A stretch of 64,000 bases of DNA, from the NCBI GenBank assembly GCA_905234785.1, contig CAJOIP010000004.1, forward strand, positions 1 through 64,000. Direction: 5' to 3'. Within the stretch, counting starts at the first letter, position 1. Every line of letters begins with the position of its first letter. The DNA is from an uncultured Eggerthellaceae bacterium (GTDB lineage Bacteria; Actinomycetota; Coriobacteriia; Coriobacteriales; Eggerthellaceae). The notes under the pieces were generated by a model. It made no database searches, was not told the origin of the DNA, and saw only the letters and a list, made by a program, of their open reading frames with translations. This document shows positions 53,034 through 63,163 of the stretch, piece after piece. The position numbers were made by a program, and so were the translations under genes.

Positions 53034-55220
53034 TTACGCCTCGTGGCTGCGGCGGGGCTTGCGGTCGCGGTTGTTGTTGCGACCGGGCTTGCTGTCGTCG
53101 CGCTCGCGACGAGCCGGAGCGGAGCCAGCAGGCGCATCGGGCTTGTCGAGGCGGTCGAGCGAGATCTTGCCGGTCTTCTCGTCAACCTCGAGCACCTTCA
53201 CCTTGATGACGTCGCCGAGGTTCAGCACGTCTTCGACCTTGCCCACGCGGCCGTTGGCCACGCGCGAGATGTGCAGCAGGCCATCCTTGGCGGGCGTGAG
53301 CTTCACGAACGCGCCGAAGTCCTTGATGCCGACGACTTCGCCTTCGTATTCCTCGCCGACCTCGGGCTCTTTCACGATGCCGAGGATCATCTTCTTGGCA
53401 GCCTCGCCAGCCGGGCCCTGAACTGCGGCGATGTGGATGGTGCCGTCCTCCTGGATGTCGATGCTCGCGCCGGTTTCCTCCTGGATGCCGCGGACGACCT
53501 TGCCGCCTGAGCCGATGACGTCGCGGATCTTGTCGACGGGAATGTGAATGGTCTCGATGCGCGGAGCGTAGTCGGAAAGCTCGGGACGCGGCTCGGCGAT
53601 CTGCTCGAGCATGGCCGACAGGATGTGGGCGCGGCCACGCTTGGCCTGCGCCAGCGCTCGTGCGAGGATCTCGACCGACAACCCGCGGGCCTTGTTGTCC
53701 ATCTGGAGGGCGGTGATGCCGTTCTCGGTGCCCGTCACCTTGAAGTCCATGTCGCCGAGGAAGTCCTCGATGCCCTGGATGTCGGAAAGGATGACGACGT
53801 CGTCGCCTTCCTTGATGAGTCCCATGGCGATGCCGGAGACCGGCGCCTTGATGGGCACGCCGGCGTCCATGAGCGCGAGCGTGGAACCGCACGTGGAAGC
53901 CATGGAAGAGGAGCCGTTCGACTCGAGGACCTCGGAAACCACGCGGATGGCGTAGGGGAATTCGTCTTCAGAAGGCAGCACCGGGATGAGCGCGCGCTCA
54001 GCCAGGGCGCCATGGCCCACTTCGCGGCGCTTCGGAGCGCCCATGCGCCCGACTTCGCCCGTGCAGTAGGGCGGGAAGTTGTACTGGTGCATGTAGCGCT
54101 TGCCCTCGACCGGCTCGATGGTGTCGAGACGCTGCCATTCGTTGAGCATGCCGAGCGTGGCAATGGAGAGCACCTGGGTCTGGCCGCGCTGGAACAGGCC
54201 CGAACCGTGCACGCGCGGCAGGTAGCCGGGAACGATGTGCAGCGGGCGGATCTCCTCGGGGGTGCGGCCGTCGGCGCGCTCGCCCGTCTCGATGACCATG
54301 GCGCGCATCGCGTGCTTCTCGAGCAGCTTCAGCTCGGCGGCGATGTCGGCGCCCCAAGCCGCGCGCTCTTCCTCGGTGAACTGCTCGGCCTTGATGCGCT
54401 CCTTGAGCTCTTCAACCTTGCCCATACGGGCCAGCTTGTCAGCGTCCTTCAGGGCTGCGGACATCTCGCCTGCGAACGGCGTGATGCGCTCGGCGATGGA
54501 AGGGTCGGCCTGGTGAACCGGCCATTCGCGTTTCTCGATGTCGCAACGGTCCAGGAAGCGCGCTTGAGCCTCGCAGAACTTGGCGATGGCCGTCTGGCCG
54601 AACTGCATGGCCGCGAGCATGTCCTCTTCGGAGATTTCCTTCGCGCCTGCCTCGATCATCGAAATGTAATCGGCCGTGCCGGCGATGATCAGGTCGAGGT
54701 CGGAATTCGCCTGTTCCTCGTACGTGGGGTTGCAGATGAAGTCGCCCGTGTCGATGTCGCGTGCGACGCGCACGCAGGCGCAGGGGCCGTCGAACGGCGC
54801 ATCGCCGAGCATGAGGGCGGCGGAAGCGCCCATGACGCAGATGTTGTCGATGGGGTTGACCTGGTCGGCGACGAGCGTGGTGGCGACCACGTGCACCTCG
54901 CGCTTGAAGCCCTCGGCGAAACCGGGGCGAATGGGGCGGTCGATCATGCGGGCCGTGAGCGTGCCCTTCTCGCTGGGCCTCGCCTCGCGCTTCAGGTAGC
55001 CGCCCGGAATGCGGCCGACGGCGTACATCTTCTCGATGTAGTCGACGGTCAGCGGGAAGAAGTCGTAGTCTTTCTCCTGGTTGGAGATGACGGCGGTCAC
55101 GAGCACCGTGGTGTCGCCCTGGCCGACGAGCACCGCGCCCGTTGCCTGCTTGGCCAGCTCGCCCGTTTCGAGGCGGTACTCCTTGCCGTACAGTTCGAAC
55201 TTCTCGACGATCTTTTCCAT
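53034..55220 (-). CDS. pnp: Polyribonucleotide nucleotidyltransferase (PNPase)
   Basis: The 728-residue 3'-5' phosphorolytic exonuclease has two RNase PH-like domains, with GGYLKREARPSEKGTLTARMIDRPIRPGF in the first and the GSSSMASTCGSTLALMDAGVP and LGDMDFKVTGT catalytic blocks in the second. KH (IPVDKIRDVIGSGGKVVRGIQEETG) and S1 (GEVVGIKDFGAFVKLTPAKDGLLHIS) domains follow, with a basic Arg-rich tail. The long frame upstream (to 55649) is read through rpsO and is not coding. It is downstream of rpsO beyond a terminator. Confidence 0.96.
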   Translation of the reverse strand: MEKIVEKFELYGKEYRLETGELAKQATGAVLVGQGDTTVLVTAVISNQEKDYDFFPLTVDYIEKMYAVGRIPGGYLKREARPSEKGTLTARMIDRPIRPGFAEGFKREVHVVATTLVADQVNPIDNICVMGASAALMLGDAPFDGPCACVRVARDIDTGDFICNPTYEEQANSDLDLIIAGTADYISMIEAGAKEISEEDMLAAMQFGQTAIAKFCEAQARFLDRCDIEKREWPVHQADPSIAERITPFAGEMSAALKDADKLARMGKVEELKERIKAEQFTEEERAAWGADIAAELKLLEKHAMRAMVIETGERADGRTPEEIRPLHIVPGYLPRVHGSGLFQRGQTQVLSIATLGMLNEWQRLDTIEPVEGKRYMHQYNFPPYCTGEVGRMGAPKRREVGHGALAERALIPVLPSEDEFPYAIRVVSEVLESNGSSSMASTCGSTLALMDAGVPIKAPVSGIAMGLIKEGDDVVILSDIQGIEDFLGDMDFKVTGTENGITALQMDNKARGLSVEILARALAQAKRGRAHILSAMLEQIAEPRPELSDYAPRIETIHIPVDKIRDVIGSGGKVVRGIQEETGASIDIQEDGTIHIAAVQGPAGEAAKKMILGIVKEPEVGEEYEGEVVGIKDFGAFVKLTPAKDGLLHISRVANGRVGKVEDVLNLGDVIKVKVLEVDEKTGKISLDRLDKPDAPAGSAPARRERDDSKPGRNNNRDRKPRRSHEA

Positions 55221-55277
55221 GTTTACTTTTCTCTCTTCCTCTTTATCCTCTTGCCGGACGGGGCTTTCCCGCACGGC

Positions 55278-55309
55278 ATTTTTAAAAGAACCCGCTTGAC
55301 GCGGGTTCC
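55278..55309 (-). terminator. Intrinsic terminator between rpsO and pnp
   Basis: On the minus strand AACCCGC, a 5-base loop and GCGGGTT (positions 55289-55307) are followed by CTTTTAAAAA. This is a standard Rho-independent terminator 7 bp beyond the rpsO stop; partial read-through could feed pnp. Confidence 0.8.
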
Positions 55310-55315
55310 GTCTAC

Positions 55316-55603
55316 CTAGATGTTGTCGCGGATGCCGAGCTTCTTCACCAGCGCGCGGTATTCGTCGATATCGCGGTTCTTGATGTACTTCAGAAGGCCA
55401 CGACGGCGACCGATGAGCTTCATGAGGCCGCGGCGCGTGTGGTTGTCCTTCTTGTGCACCTTCAAGTGCTCGGTGAGGTTGCGGATGCGCTCGGTCAGGA
55501 TGGCGACCTGAACCTCGACGCTGCCGGTATCGTTCGCGTCCTTGCCGTATTCCGCGATGAGCTCGGCGGTGCGCTCCTTGGTGATGCTGAGCTTGTCTGC
55601 CAT
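55316..55603 (-). CDS. rpsO: Ribosomal protein S15
   Basis: The 95-residue protein matches S15: [48 protein letters not shown]. It binds 16S rRNA near the central junction. AGGTGG precedes the ATG at 55603. The 180-bp gap upstream contains GGCTTCCA (55641-55648) and TGGAAGCC (55732-55739), a possible regulatory structure, and presumably the promoter. Confidence 0.95.
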   Translation of the reverse strand: MADKLSITKERTAELIAEYGKDANDTGSVEVQVAILTERIRNLTEHLKVHKKDNHTRRGLMKLIGRRRGLLKYIKNRDIDEYRALVKKLGIRDNI

Positions 55604-55783
55604 TTCTTCCACCTTTCATTTTCCCTTGCGGGCATGCCTTGGCTTCCAACTGGGCAGCATGCGGTGGCGCATGACGGCCAAGTAGAAAGTCACCGCGCGT
55701 TTGCGCAGCTTGTCCATTCTATGGAAGCCGGCTCACCCATTCAAGGAAAACCCCGCTCCCCCACAGTTTCTGCATTTCAGAAG

Positions 55784-56551
55784 TCAGAATAAGCCCGACG
55801 AGAAGATGAAATCGAGGGACTTCAGGTTTTTGCCCACATGCACGCGCGACCATTGCTGCAAAAGCTGAAGGACCGCGAAGAGCGTTTGCAGGCTGGCGTC
55901 ATACGTTACGACGTCTTCGAAGCGGGAACGCATGAGGGCGTCGGACCATCGGATGGTCTCCGCTTCCACCCTGATGCAATCAGATGGCCGTGAACATGAC
56001 GTGCAATACGAGCCGCCGTCGGCGATCGAGAACATGACGTGGCTATCGACGTCGGCGATTGCGGGTTCGCCGCATGACACGCAGTTGTGAAAACTGGGCC
56101 TGAACCCCGTGTAGGCAAAGGTTTTCAAGAGCGCAGAGCACGTGAGCTTAAGCGCGTTGCGCGCATCTGACCCGGCTATCTCCCTGAACGCCGCACATGC
56201 CATGAGGTACAGGCGATCATGTGGAAGGTCCTCTTGGGCCACCAACGACAGAAGCTCAGCAAGCCCTGAAGCGCATGCGGACTGCTCGATTCCGAAACCG
56301 GCCTGAGCGCTTCCCGGGGCGAGCTTTGCGCTCGTGATGACGTCGAGGCTCTTCCCCTCGGCGCACATGACGTCGGCAATCGAGAAGAGCTCGAGTCGCG
56401 CCGCGTACGAGCCTCCGGGCTTTCGGGCGCCTTTGGCGACAGCGCGCCTGAGCGAGCCCGACTCGTCGAGCATGGTGACGATGAGGTCCTTTTCCCCGAG
56501 TTTCGTCTTGCGGAGAACGATGCCCTTTGTCTTGTACGTCTTGCCGGTCAC
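55784..56551 (-). CDS. recO: DNA repair protein RecO
   Basis: The 255-residue protein has an N-terminal OB fold (KGIVLRKTKLGEKDLIVTMLDESGSLRRAVAKGARKP) and a zinc finger with CVSCG and CTSC. RecO loads RecA onto single-stranded DNA with RecR. It lies 2 bp after the PASTA-domain gene and not directly after era, an order worth noting. Confidence 0.9.
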   Translation of the reverse strand: MTGKTYKTKGIVLRKTKLGEKDLIVTMLDESGSLRRAVAKGARKPGGSYAARLELFSIADVMCAEGKSLDVITSAKLAPGSAQAGFGIEQSACASGLAELLSLVAQEDLPHDRLYLMACAAFREIAGSDARNALKLTCSALLKTFAYTGFRPSFHNCVSCGEPAIADVDSHVMFSIADGGSYCTSCSRPSDCIRVEAETIRWSDALMRSRFEDVVTYDASLQTLFAVLQLLQQWSRVHVGKNLKSLDFIFSSGLF

Positions 56552-56553
56552 GC

Positions 56554-57975
56554 CTACGAGATGCTCGCGACCTCGTTGGCGGCAGTGTAGGTAATCACGC
56601 CGGAAACCTTCTGCGGGTCGCCTTCGACGTACACGCCGAAGAACACAGTGTAAGGACGCGCCGTAACCGTGAAGGACACCTGGTCGCCATCGATGTACGA
56701 AACGTCGTCGAGCGAGCTGACGATGTAGTTCGTGCCGTCTATCGCAAGCTCGTAGCCGGGCGTGATCAGCTCCTTGGTCAGCTGCGTGAGCTGAGCGCCG
56801 CGAGCCCGTGCGACATTGACGACGACGACGGTGTCGCTCTTCACCTTGGCGCCAGCTTCAGGGCTCGTTCCAAGAACCGTTCCCTCGGGATAGTCCTGCG
56901 TTTCCACATATGCGATGTCGTAAGGCAACCCGGCATCCTGAATGGCCGCAATCGCATCGTTCAAGCTCATAGACGATGTATCCGGCACCGTGTACGGCTC
57001 TGCGACCTTTACGGTGACGGCAACGGTGCTCTTGGCGCGGGTGCCGGCTTCGGGCGAAACGGACAAGACCGTGCCCTCGGCGGCATCCGACCGCTCCTTT
57101 TCGTAGCTGACGTTCTCATAGCCCTCTTCGGCGAATGCGGCCTTGGCTTCTTCCTCTGTTTTGCCGACCACCGCCGGAACCTCTCGTGCGGTGGCGATGT
57201 GGATGACGACCTCATCGCCCTCATTAGCGCGAGCTCCCGCAGTCGGGTCTGTTATGAGCACGAGACCCTCGGTGTCATCGCTCTTCACCTGCGTTGTTCT
57301 AACTTCGAACCCGCTTTCCTCGAGTACGCTCGTCGCGTCGGCCTCGGTCATGCCGCGCACATCCGGCACGGCTTTGCCGCCCCATAGCTGCATTTGATAC
57401 GTCGCGAACGCGATTATCGCGACGACCGCCACCACGGCCACGATTATGCCCGCGATCAACTTCACGTTGCGTTTCTGCTTGGTCGTCGTAGAGGCGAGGA
57501 AATCCCTGCTGCGCGGCGCCTCGTCGCCTTCCACGCGCGGCATTTGCATGGTGTTCCCATCGCGCCAATTAGGTTGGGGGTTCTGGAAGTCGGCGCCGAC
57601 GACGCGCTCGCCGTACTCCCCTTCGATCTGGTCGAATCCGCTGAAATCGGTGCTCAACACAGCGGTGATGTCGGGCGCCGGCGCCGAATCGGGGGCACTC
57701 TCGATTGGCTCTTCGACGGGTTTGTCCTCGGGGGCTTTCTCAATTGCGTCTTCTGGCGACTCTTCCCCGCCATCCTGAGCGCTATCGACAGCTTCCACGA
57801 TTTCAATGGCCTCTGTGACGTCTGGTTCCGGAAGGCCCGCTCCTTCATCATCGCCTTGGGTGTCGGCTGCCATTTCCGCGGCGCGCGCGGCGATGGCCCC
57901 CGTGAGCGGAAACCCGCATTCATCGCAGAACTTAGCGCCGTCTCGGTTTTCGGTTTCGCAGTTCGGGCACAACAT
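56554..57975 (-). CDS. Zinc-ribbon / PASTA-domain membrane protein without kinase
   Basis: The 473-residue protein begins with a zinc ribbon (MLCPNCETENRDGAKFCDECG), then an acidic disordered stretch and one membrane helix (about 172-193). Three PASTA repeats follow, VPDVRGMTEADATSVLEESGF, VPAVVGKTEEEAKAAFAEEGY and VPDTSSMSLNDAIAAIQDAGL, and a C-terminal beta domain. PASTA domains sense peptidoglycan fragments in StkP/PknB kinases, but no kinase domain is present. A signalling or wall-associated role with an unknown partner is inferred. The ATG at 57975 has AAGGGG upstream. Confidence 0.8.
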   Translation of the reverse strand: MLCPNCETENRDGAKFCDECGFPLTGAIAARAAEMAADTQGDDEGAGLPEPDVTEAIEIVEAVDSAQDGGEESPEDAIEKAPEDKPVEEPIESAPDSAPAPDITAVLSTDFSGFDQIEGEYGERVVGADFQNPQPNWRDGNTMQMPRVEGDEAPRSRDFLASTTTKQKRNVKLIAGIIVAVVAVVAIIAFATYQMQLWGGKAVPDVRGMTEADATSVLEESGFEVRTTQVKSDDTEGLVLITDPTAGARANEGDEVVIHIATAREVPAVVGKTEEEAKAAFAEEGYENVSYEKERSDAAEGTVLSVSPEAGTRAKSTVAVTVKVAEPYTVPDTSSMSLNDAIAAIQDAGLPYDIAYVETQDYPEGTVLGTSPEAGAKVKSDTVVVVNVARARGAQLTQLTKELITPGYELAIDGTNYIVSSLDDVSYIDGDQVSFTVTARPYTVFFGVYVEGDPQKVSGVITYTAANEVASIS

Positions 57976-58049
57976 GTTTAATCCCCTTCGAGGTTGGTTA
58001 ACCACATATTGTATCTGAATGGAATTGCGAATGTGGACTTACATTTGAA

Positions 58050-58967
58050 TTACGCGCCGTCGCCATAGCCGAAGCGGCGAATCTGGCTGGCATCGCGGCG
58101 CCAGTTCTTCTTCACCTTCACCGACAAGTCGAGGAACACCCGCGTTCCGAGTATGCGCTCGAGGTCCTCGCGCGCCTCGGTTCCGATGCGCTTGATGGCC
58201 GCCCCGCCCTTGCCGATGATCATGCCCTTTTGGCTGTCGTGCTCGGTGTAGACGATTGCCCGGATGCGGTGCAGGTCCTTCTTGCGCACGTAGTCCATCT
58301 CCTCGGTTTGCACGCCGATGGCATGGGGAATCTCGTCGCGGAAGCTGCGCAGGATCTTCTCGCGGATGAACTCCGCCACGATCACCTCGAGCGGTTGGTC
58401 GGTTTCCATGTCTTCGGGGAACCATTGCGGGCCTTCGGGCAAAAACCCGACGAGCGTGGAAACGACGTCGTCGACGCCTTCGAGCGATTCCGAAGAGCAC
58501 GTGACGACGGCATCCCATTCCGCGAGCTTTTCCGCGGCGGCGCGCTGTTCGGCCAGCAAGCCCTCGTCGACGAGGTCGGTTTTCGACAATACGAGCACTT
58601 TTGGCGTGCGAACGTTCTTCACCTGGTTTGCGACCCACTCGTCGCCCGTGCCGACCGGTTGCGACGAATCGACGAGCATGGCGACGACGTCGACGTCTTC
58701 GAGCGCCTTGAGGGCCGATGTGTTCAGCTCTTCGCCGAGGGCATCGTGAGGCTTATGGATGCCGGGAGTGTCGACGATGACGAGCTGGTAGTCCTCGGTC
58801 GTCTTCACGGCGCGAAAACGGTGGCGCGTGGTCTGGGCCGTGCTCGATGTGATGGCGATCTTCTTGCCCATGATGGCGTTGAGCAACGTCGACTTGCCGG
58901 CATTCGGACGGCCCACGAACGTCGCAAAGCCCGACTTGTACCCGTTGAACATACCCGCAAACGACAT
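58050..58967 (-). CDS. era: Ribosome-assembly GTPase Era
   Basis: The 305-residue protein has G1 GRPNAGKSTLLN, G3 DTPGIHKP, G4 SKTD and the C-terminal KH domain (GMIIGKGGAAIKRIGTEAREDLE...LDLSVKVKKNWR). It binds the 3' end of 16S rRNA during 30S maturation. It lies in the common ybeY-dgkA-era order. Confidence 0.95.
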   Translation of the reverse strand: MSFAGMFNGYKSGFATFVGRPNAGKSTLLNAIMGKKIAITSSTAQTTRHRFRAVKTTEDYQLVIVDTPGIHKPHDALGEELNTSALKALEDVDVVAMLVDSSQPVGTGDEWVANQVKNVRTPKVLVLSKTDLVDEGLLAEQRAAAEKLAEWDAVVTCSSESLEGVDDVVSTLVGFLPEGPQWFPEDMETDQPLEVIVAEFIREKILRSFRDEIPHAIGVQTEEMDYVRKKDLHRIRAIVYTEHDSQKGMIIGKGGAAIKRIGTEAREDLERILGTRVFLDLSVKVKKNWRRDASQIRRFGYGDGA

Positions 58968-58976
58968 GAGCGCCCC

Positions 58977-59342
58977 TTACATGAACAAGGAAAAGAACTT
59001 CGGCACGATGATGATGGCCTCGACGATGACGGAAGCGATTGCGCATACGAGAACGCCGCCAGCCGCGCAGTCTTTAGCGCGTTTCGCAAGCTCGTGGTAA
59101 TCGGGCGAGACGAGGTCGACGATGGCCTCGATAGACGTGTTCACGCATTCGCCGCCGAGCACGCACCCCATGCAGATGATGATGGCGAGCCACTCATGCG
59201 GCTCGATCTTGAACGCGAATCCGAGGACGATCGCCGCAACGGCGAAGCACAGCTGCACCTTGAAGTTTCGCCCCTCGCGAAACGTTTGCGCTATGCCGGA
59301 AAAGGCGTACCCGAACGACTTTATGAACGTGGCCCTGCTCAC
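58977..59342 (-). CDS. dgkA: Diacylglycerol/undecaprenol kinase
   Basis: The 121-residue membrane protein has three helices and the motif LGGECVNTSIEAIVDLVSPDYHELAKRAKDCAAGGVL, typical of the Gram-positive form that phosphorylates undecaprenol. It starts with GTG, overlapping the ybeY stop as GTGA. Confidence 0.9.
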   Translation of the reverse strand: MSRATFIKSFGYAFSGIAQTFREGRNFKVQLCFAVAAIVLGFAFKIEPHEWLAIIICMGCVLGGECVNTSIEAIVDLVSPDYHELAKRAKDCAAGGVLVCAIASVIVEAIIIVPKFFSLFM

Positions 59343-59830
59343 AGCCCTTCCCTCTCAGCTGCCGAGCGGGCGAACGGCTCTCCCCAGAACTCACTGAGCA
59401 ATTCGCGTTCCCGCGCTTCCATTTCGACCGCTTCATCGTCTTCCATATGGTCGTAGCCGCACAAGTGCAGAAGGCCGTGCGTGATGAGCAGGCTCATCTC
59501 GTGCTCGAACGAAAGGCCGTACTGCGGGGCTTGGGCTTCGGCGACATCCGGTGCGATGACGATATCGCCGAGCTCGAACGCCTCCCCCTCTTCCCAGGGC
59601 ATATCGTCTTCGAACCCGTCGCATTCGAACGAGAGGACGTCGGTCGGCCTGTCGACGCCGCGCCATTCGCGGTTGAGCTCGTGGATGCGCTCGTCGGTCA
59701 CGAAGCTGATGGAGACCTCGGTTTCGCCCGGCTTTCCCTCGTGCGTGACGACGAGCCGCGCGAGCGCCTCGACGTCGATAAGGTTCCGCATGTCGTCTTC
59801 GCGGTAATCGTAGTTCACGTAGATTTCCAT
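59339..59830 (-). CDS. ybeY: Endoribonuclease YbeY
   Basis: The 163-residue protein has the zinc site HGLLHLCGYDH and the preceding RPTDVLSFECDG and LGDIVIAPDVA blocks. It takes part in 16S rRNA 3'-end processing and ribosome quality control. The ATG at 59830 is 4 bp after phoH, and a GAGGAA site precedes it. Confidence 0.94.
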   Translation of the reverse strand: MEIYVNYDYREDDMRNLIDVEALARLVVTHEGKPGETEVSISFVTDERIHELNREWRGVDRPTDVLSFECDGFEDDMPWEEGEAFELGDIVIAPDVAEAQAPQYGLSFEHEMSLLITHGLLHLCGYDHMEDDEAVEMEARERELLSEFWGEPFARSAAEREGL

Positions 59831-59834
59831 AAGG

Positions 59835-60785
59835 TCATTCCTCGTATGCTGCGACGATGCGCGCGACAAGGGAATTCCGGACAACGTCGGCACCTGAAAG
59901 CTCGCAGAACGCGATGTCGTCGATTCCGGACAGCTTCTCGCGTGCACTTCTAATGCCGGCAGGCCCCTTCGGGTTATCCGACTGCGATTCGTCGCCCGTG
60001 ATGACCATGCGCGACCCGAAGCCGAGGCGCGTGAGGAACATCTTCATCTGGTCGGGCGTGGTGTTCTGCGCCTCGTCCAAGATGACGAAGCTGTCGTTGA
60101 ACGTGCGCCCGCGCATGAACGCGAGCGGCGTGATCTCGATCGTGCCGTTTTCGATGGCGTGCTGCGCGCGGTCGGTGTCCATCATCTCGAAGAGCGCGTC
60201 GTACAGAGGGCGGATGTAGGGGTCGACCTTTTCCATCATGGTGCCGGGAAGGAAGCCGAGGCTCTCCCCCGCCTCGACGATGGGGCGCGTCAGGACGATG
60301 CGGCCGACTTCCTTTCGCTGCAACGCCGCAACGGCCATCGCGCATGTGAGGTAGGTTTTGCCCGTACCCGCAGGGCCGAGCCCGAACGTGATGGTGTTAG
60401 AGCGGATGGCGTCGACGAATCGCTTCTGCCCCGCCGTCTTCGGGCGAATCGCCTTCCCCCTGTACGTGAGCAGCACGTCTTCGCGCAGCTCGCTGGGCGA
60501 GAGCTCGGCAGTGCGCAAAAGCCCGATGAGGCGCCCGACCGATTTCTCGTCGGGGACGCCGCCGCCTGCGACTTCCTTGAACAAATCGGCGAACAGCAGC
60601 TCGAGCGATTTCACAGCCGCCGCATCGCCCGAAAGGGAAACCTCGTCGCCCCGTACTGAAACGAGGGCGTCGAAGCTGTCTTCCACAAGCCGCAAAAGCG
60701 AATCTGCGGGCCCCGTGACGAGCGCCATGTCGACGCCATGGGGCGCCTTCAATGAGATGGAAACGTTATCAGCCATGTGCTTCAT
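59835..60785 (-). CDS. phoH: PhoH-family ATPase (PhoH/PhoL)
   Basis: The 316-residue protein has the Walker A GPAGTGKTYL, LTRPIVEAGESLGFLPG, DEAQNTTPDQMKMFLTRLG and GDESQSD motifs of the PhoH ATPase, after an N-terminal KH-like region. It usually pairs with ybeY in RNA metabolism, as here. The long upstream frame is not conserved. Starts at 60785 and 60776 are both possible. Confidence 0.92.
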   Translation of the reverse strand: MKHMADNVSISLKAPHGVDMALVTGPADSLLRLVEDSFDALVSVRGDEVSLSGDAAAVKSLELLFADLFKEVAGGGVPDEKSVGRLIGLLRTAELSPSELREDVLLTYRGKAIRPKTAGQKRFVDAIRSNTITFGLGPAGTGKTYLTCAMAVAALQRKEVGRIVLTRPIVEAGESLGFLPGTMMEKVDPYIRPLYDALFEMMDTDRAQHAIENGTIEITPLAFMRGRTFNDSFVILDEAQNTTPDQMKMFLTRLGFGSRMVITGDESQSDNPKGPAGIRSAREKLSGIDDIAFCELSGADVVRNSLVARIVAAYEE

Positions 60786-60832
60786 TGTACCCGATATGCG
60801 GAGCGGGGCGGATACCGGGTTCGCGTTCCGCA

Positions 60833-62032
60833 TTACAAGGTCATGCGCACAAGGTCGCCTGGTTTGCAGCCTGCGGGCGCTTCGATCTCGTGATAGCTTT
60901 CGCTCAGGCACATCGCGCCCTCGACAAGGCAGTATTCCGAAGAGCCCTTCCTCGATTCGAGATCGCGCCGGGCTAAATCGGATCCGATATGGCGAAGGAT
61001 CGCAGCACGGTCCTTCTTGGTTTCCGATGCGACCTGGTCTGGTCGCTCGGCTGCCGGCGTTCCCGCCCGGCGGGAATAGGGGAACACGTGCAGGCGCATG
61101 AAGCCGCAATCCTTGACGAGGTCGCACGTTTCCCCGAACTCCGCGTCGGATTCACCCGGGAAGCCCACGATGACGTCGGTCGACAAGGCGATTGAGGGAA
61201 CATCGGCCCTGAGCTTTCGGACAAGCGAGCGGTACTCTTGCGCCGAATACGGGCGGTCCATCTCGCGAAGCACCTTCGAGCTGCCCGACTGCATCGGCAC
61301 ATGCAGATGGCGGCAGAGCCTTCCGTTCGAGGAAGCGAGGATTTCGATGAGCCCGTCGTCGATGCTGCGGGGCTCGATGCTCGAAATGCGGATGCGGGCA
61401 GGCGCATCGCCGGTCGCGCAAGCGCGGTCGGCTTCTTCGAGCAGCACCCTGACAAGCTCGGTTATCCCGCGATGTTCATGGCAGTAGGCCCCGATGTCGA
61501 TGCCCGTGAGCACGATTTCCTTCACGCCGGCTTGGAAATACGCGCGCGCTTCGCGCACGATGTCCTCGAATCTGGAGCTTCGCGCCTTTCCGCGGGCGAC
61601 GTGGACGATGCAGTACGTGCAGGCATGGTCGCACCCGTCTTGCACCTTGAGGCCAACGCGCGTCCTGAAACCGTCGCCTATGCGGAGCTGAGGGGTGCGG
61701 ACTTCGGAGGCAAGCTCCCCTTCCAATTGGGCCTTCCCCACAACGCGCACGCGCGGGCTCATGGCCTTGAACGCGTCGGCTGAAATCGCCGCCGCGCAAC
61801 CGGTGACGACGACATCTGCCAGGGGGTTCGCCGCCAGGGCATGGTGAACGGCCTTGCGCGCTTTCTTGTCGGCTTCGGCCGTGACCGTGCAGGTGTTCAC
61901 GATGACGAGGTCGGCAGCCTCTTCCGGCGCATATGAAGCTCCCTGCGCGATGAGCGCGGCATGCATCGAATCCGCTTCGACGCGGTTCACCTTGCACCCG
62001 AGGTTTACGATGTGAAAGCTAATTGAAGGCAT
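60833..62032 (-). CDS. mtaB: tRNA t6A37 methylthiotransferase MtaB-type
   Basis: The 399-residue radical SAM enzyme has [36 protein letters not shown] and the radical SAM motif [19 protein letters not shown]. The LGCKVN and NTCTVT forms mark the MtaB/CDKAL1 branch, which makes ms2t6A. Its start overlaps the dnaJ 3' end by 14 bp, the usual hrcA-dnaJ-mtaB arrangement. Confidence 0.9.
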   Translation of the reverse strand: MPSISFHIVNLGCKVNRVEADSMHAALIAQGASYAPEEAADLVIVNTCTVTAEADKKARKAVHHALAANPLADVVVTGCAAAISADAFKAMSPRVRVVGKAQLEGELASEVRTPQLRIGDGFRTRVGLKVQDGCDHACTYCIVHVARGKARSSRFEDIVREARAYFQAGVKEIVLTGIDIGAYCHEHRGITELVRVLLEEADRACATGDAPARIRISSIEPRSIDDGLIEILASSNGRLCRHLHVPMQSGSSKVLREMDRPYSAQEYRSLVRKLRADVPSIALSTDVIVGFPGESDAEFGETCDLVKDCGFMRLHVFPYSRRAGTPAAERPDQVASETKKDRAAILRHIGSDLARRDLESRKGSSEYCLVEGAMCLSESYHEIEAPAGCKPGDLVRMTL

Positions 62033-63155
62033 CGCGCAAGCGCTCGAGCGGCGACCTCGACTGGGCATAGTCCTCGCCGAGATCCTCTGCGAGCTTCTCG
62101 AGCAATTCGCGTTGCGTCTTCGTCAGCTTCTTGGGAATCATGACGTCGACATGGACGTAAAGGTCGCCCCTCATGTCGCTGCGGAACTTGGGCATGCCGT
62201 GGCCCTTCACGCGCAGCACCTGGTCGTTCTGACAGCCTTCGGGAATGCGCACCGTCACCTTCTCGTCGGGAAGGATGCCGTCGATTTCGATTTCAGCGCC
62301 GAGCGCCGCCTGCGTCATGGAGATTTTCGCCATGGCATGCAGGTTGTCGCCTTCGCGCTCGAAGAAGTCGTGCGGCTCGATGCGGCACGTGACGATGAGG
62401 TTGCCCGACGTCGCGCCACGCAAGCCGGCCTCGCCGAAACCGGTGATGCGCAGCTGCTGGGAGTCGCGTATGCCCGCGGGAACTTCGACCGTGACGCGTT
62501 GGCGGTCGGGCACGCGGCCCTGGCCTTCGCATTCGGGGCAGGGGTTTTCGATGGTGTGCCCGGTGCCGCCGCAGCGTGTGCAGGTCGACGTCGTGCGCAT
62601 GTCGCCGAGGAACGTGCGCTGCACGGAGTACACGCGCCCGGAGCCGTTGCAGTCAGGGCACGTGACTTCGCGGCCGCCTTCGCCCAAGCCCGTGCCATCG
62701 CAGTCGGCACAAGGAGCCAGCCGGTCGTAGACGATTTCCTTCTTCGCGCCCGTCGCGACTTCCTCGAGGGTGAGACGCAGGCCGACGCCCATGTCGCGGC
62801 CCTCTCGACGCGCCGTCGCGCCCCCACCCATTCCGCTGAAGAACGAGCTGAAGATATCGCCCATGCCGCCGAACCCGCCGCCGAAGATATCCTCGAAGTC
62901 AACATAGCCCGTGCCGTACGGGCCAGCTCCGCCTGCGGCGCCGGGAGTCGACCCTGTACGGTCGTAATAGGCGCGCTTGTTCGGGTCTGATAGCACGTCG
63001 TAGGCTTCGTTGAGCTCCTTGAATTCCTCTTCGGCATTCGGAGACTTGTTGACGTCCGGATGCAGTTTCCGCGCTTGCTTGCGGAACGCCTTCTTGATCT
63101 CGTCGTCAGTCGCGTCGCGCGAAACCCCGAGAACTTCGTAGAGGTCCTTAGCCAT
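62019..63155 (-). CDS. dnaJ: Chaperone DnaJ
   Basis: The 378-residue co-chaperone has the J-domain with HPD ([28 protein letters not shown]), a Gly/Phe-rich linker and four zinc-finger CxxCxGxG repeats ([32 protein letters not shown]). It stimulates DnaK. It follows hrcA by 8 bp and should be under CIRCE control. Confidence 0.96.
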   Translation of the reverse strand: MAKDLYEVLGVSRDATDDEIKKAFRKQARKLHPDVNKSPNAEEEFKELNEAYDVLSDPNKRAYYDRTGSTPGAAGGAGPYGTGYVDFEDIFGGGFGGMGDIFSSFFSGMGGGATARREGRDMGVGLRLTLEEVATGAKKEIVYDRLAPCADCDGTGLGEGGREVTCPDCNGSGRVYSVQRTFLGDMRTTSTCTRCGGTGHTIENPCPECEGQGRVPDRQRVTVEVPAGIRDSQQLRITGFGEAGLRGATSGNLIVTCRIEPHDFFEREGDNLHAMAKISMTQAALGAEIEIDGILPDEKVTVRIPEGCQNDQVLRVKGHGMPKFRSDMRGDLYVHVDVMIPKKLTKTQRELLEKLAEDLGEDYAQSRSPLERLRDAFN

Positions 63156-63163
63156 GACCGTGC

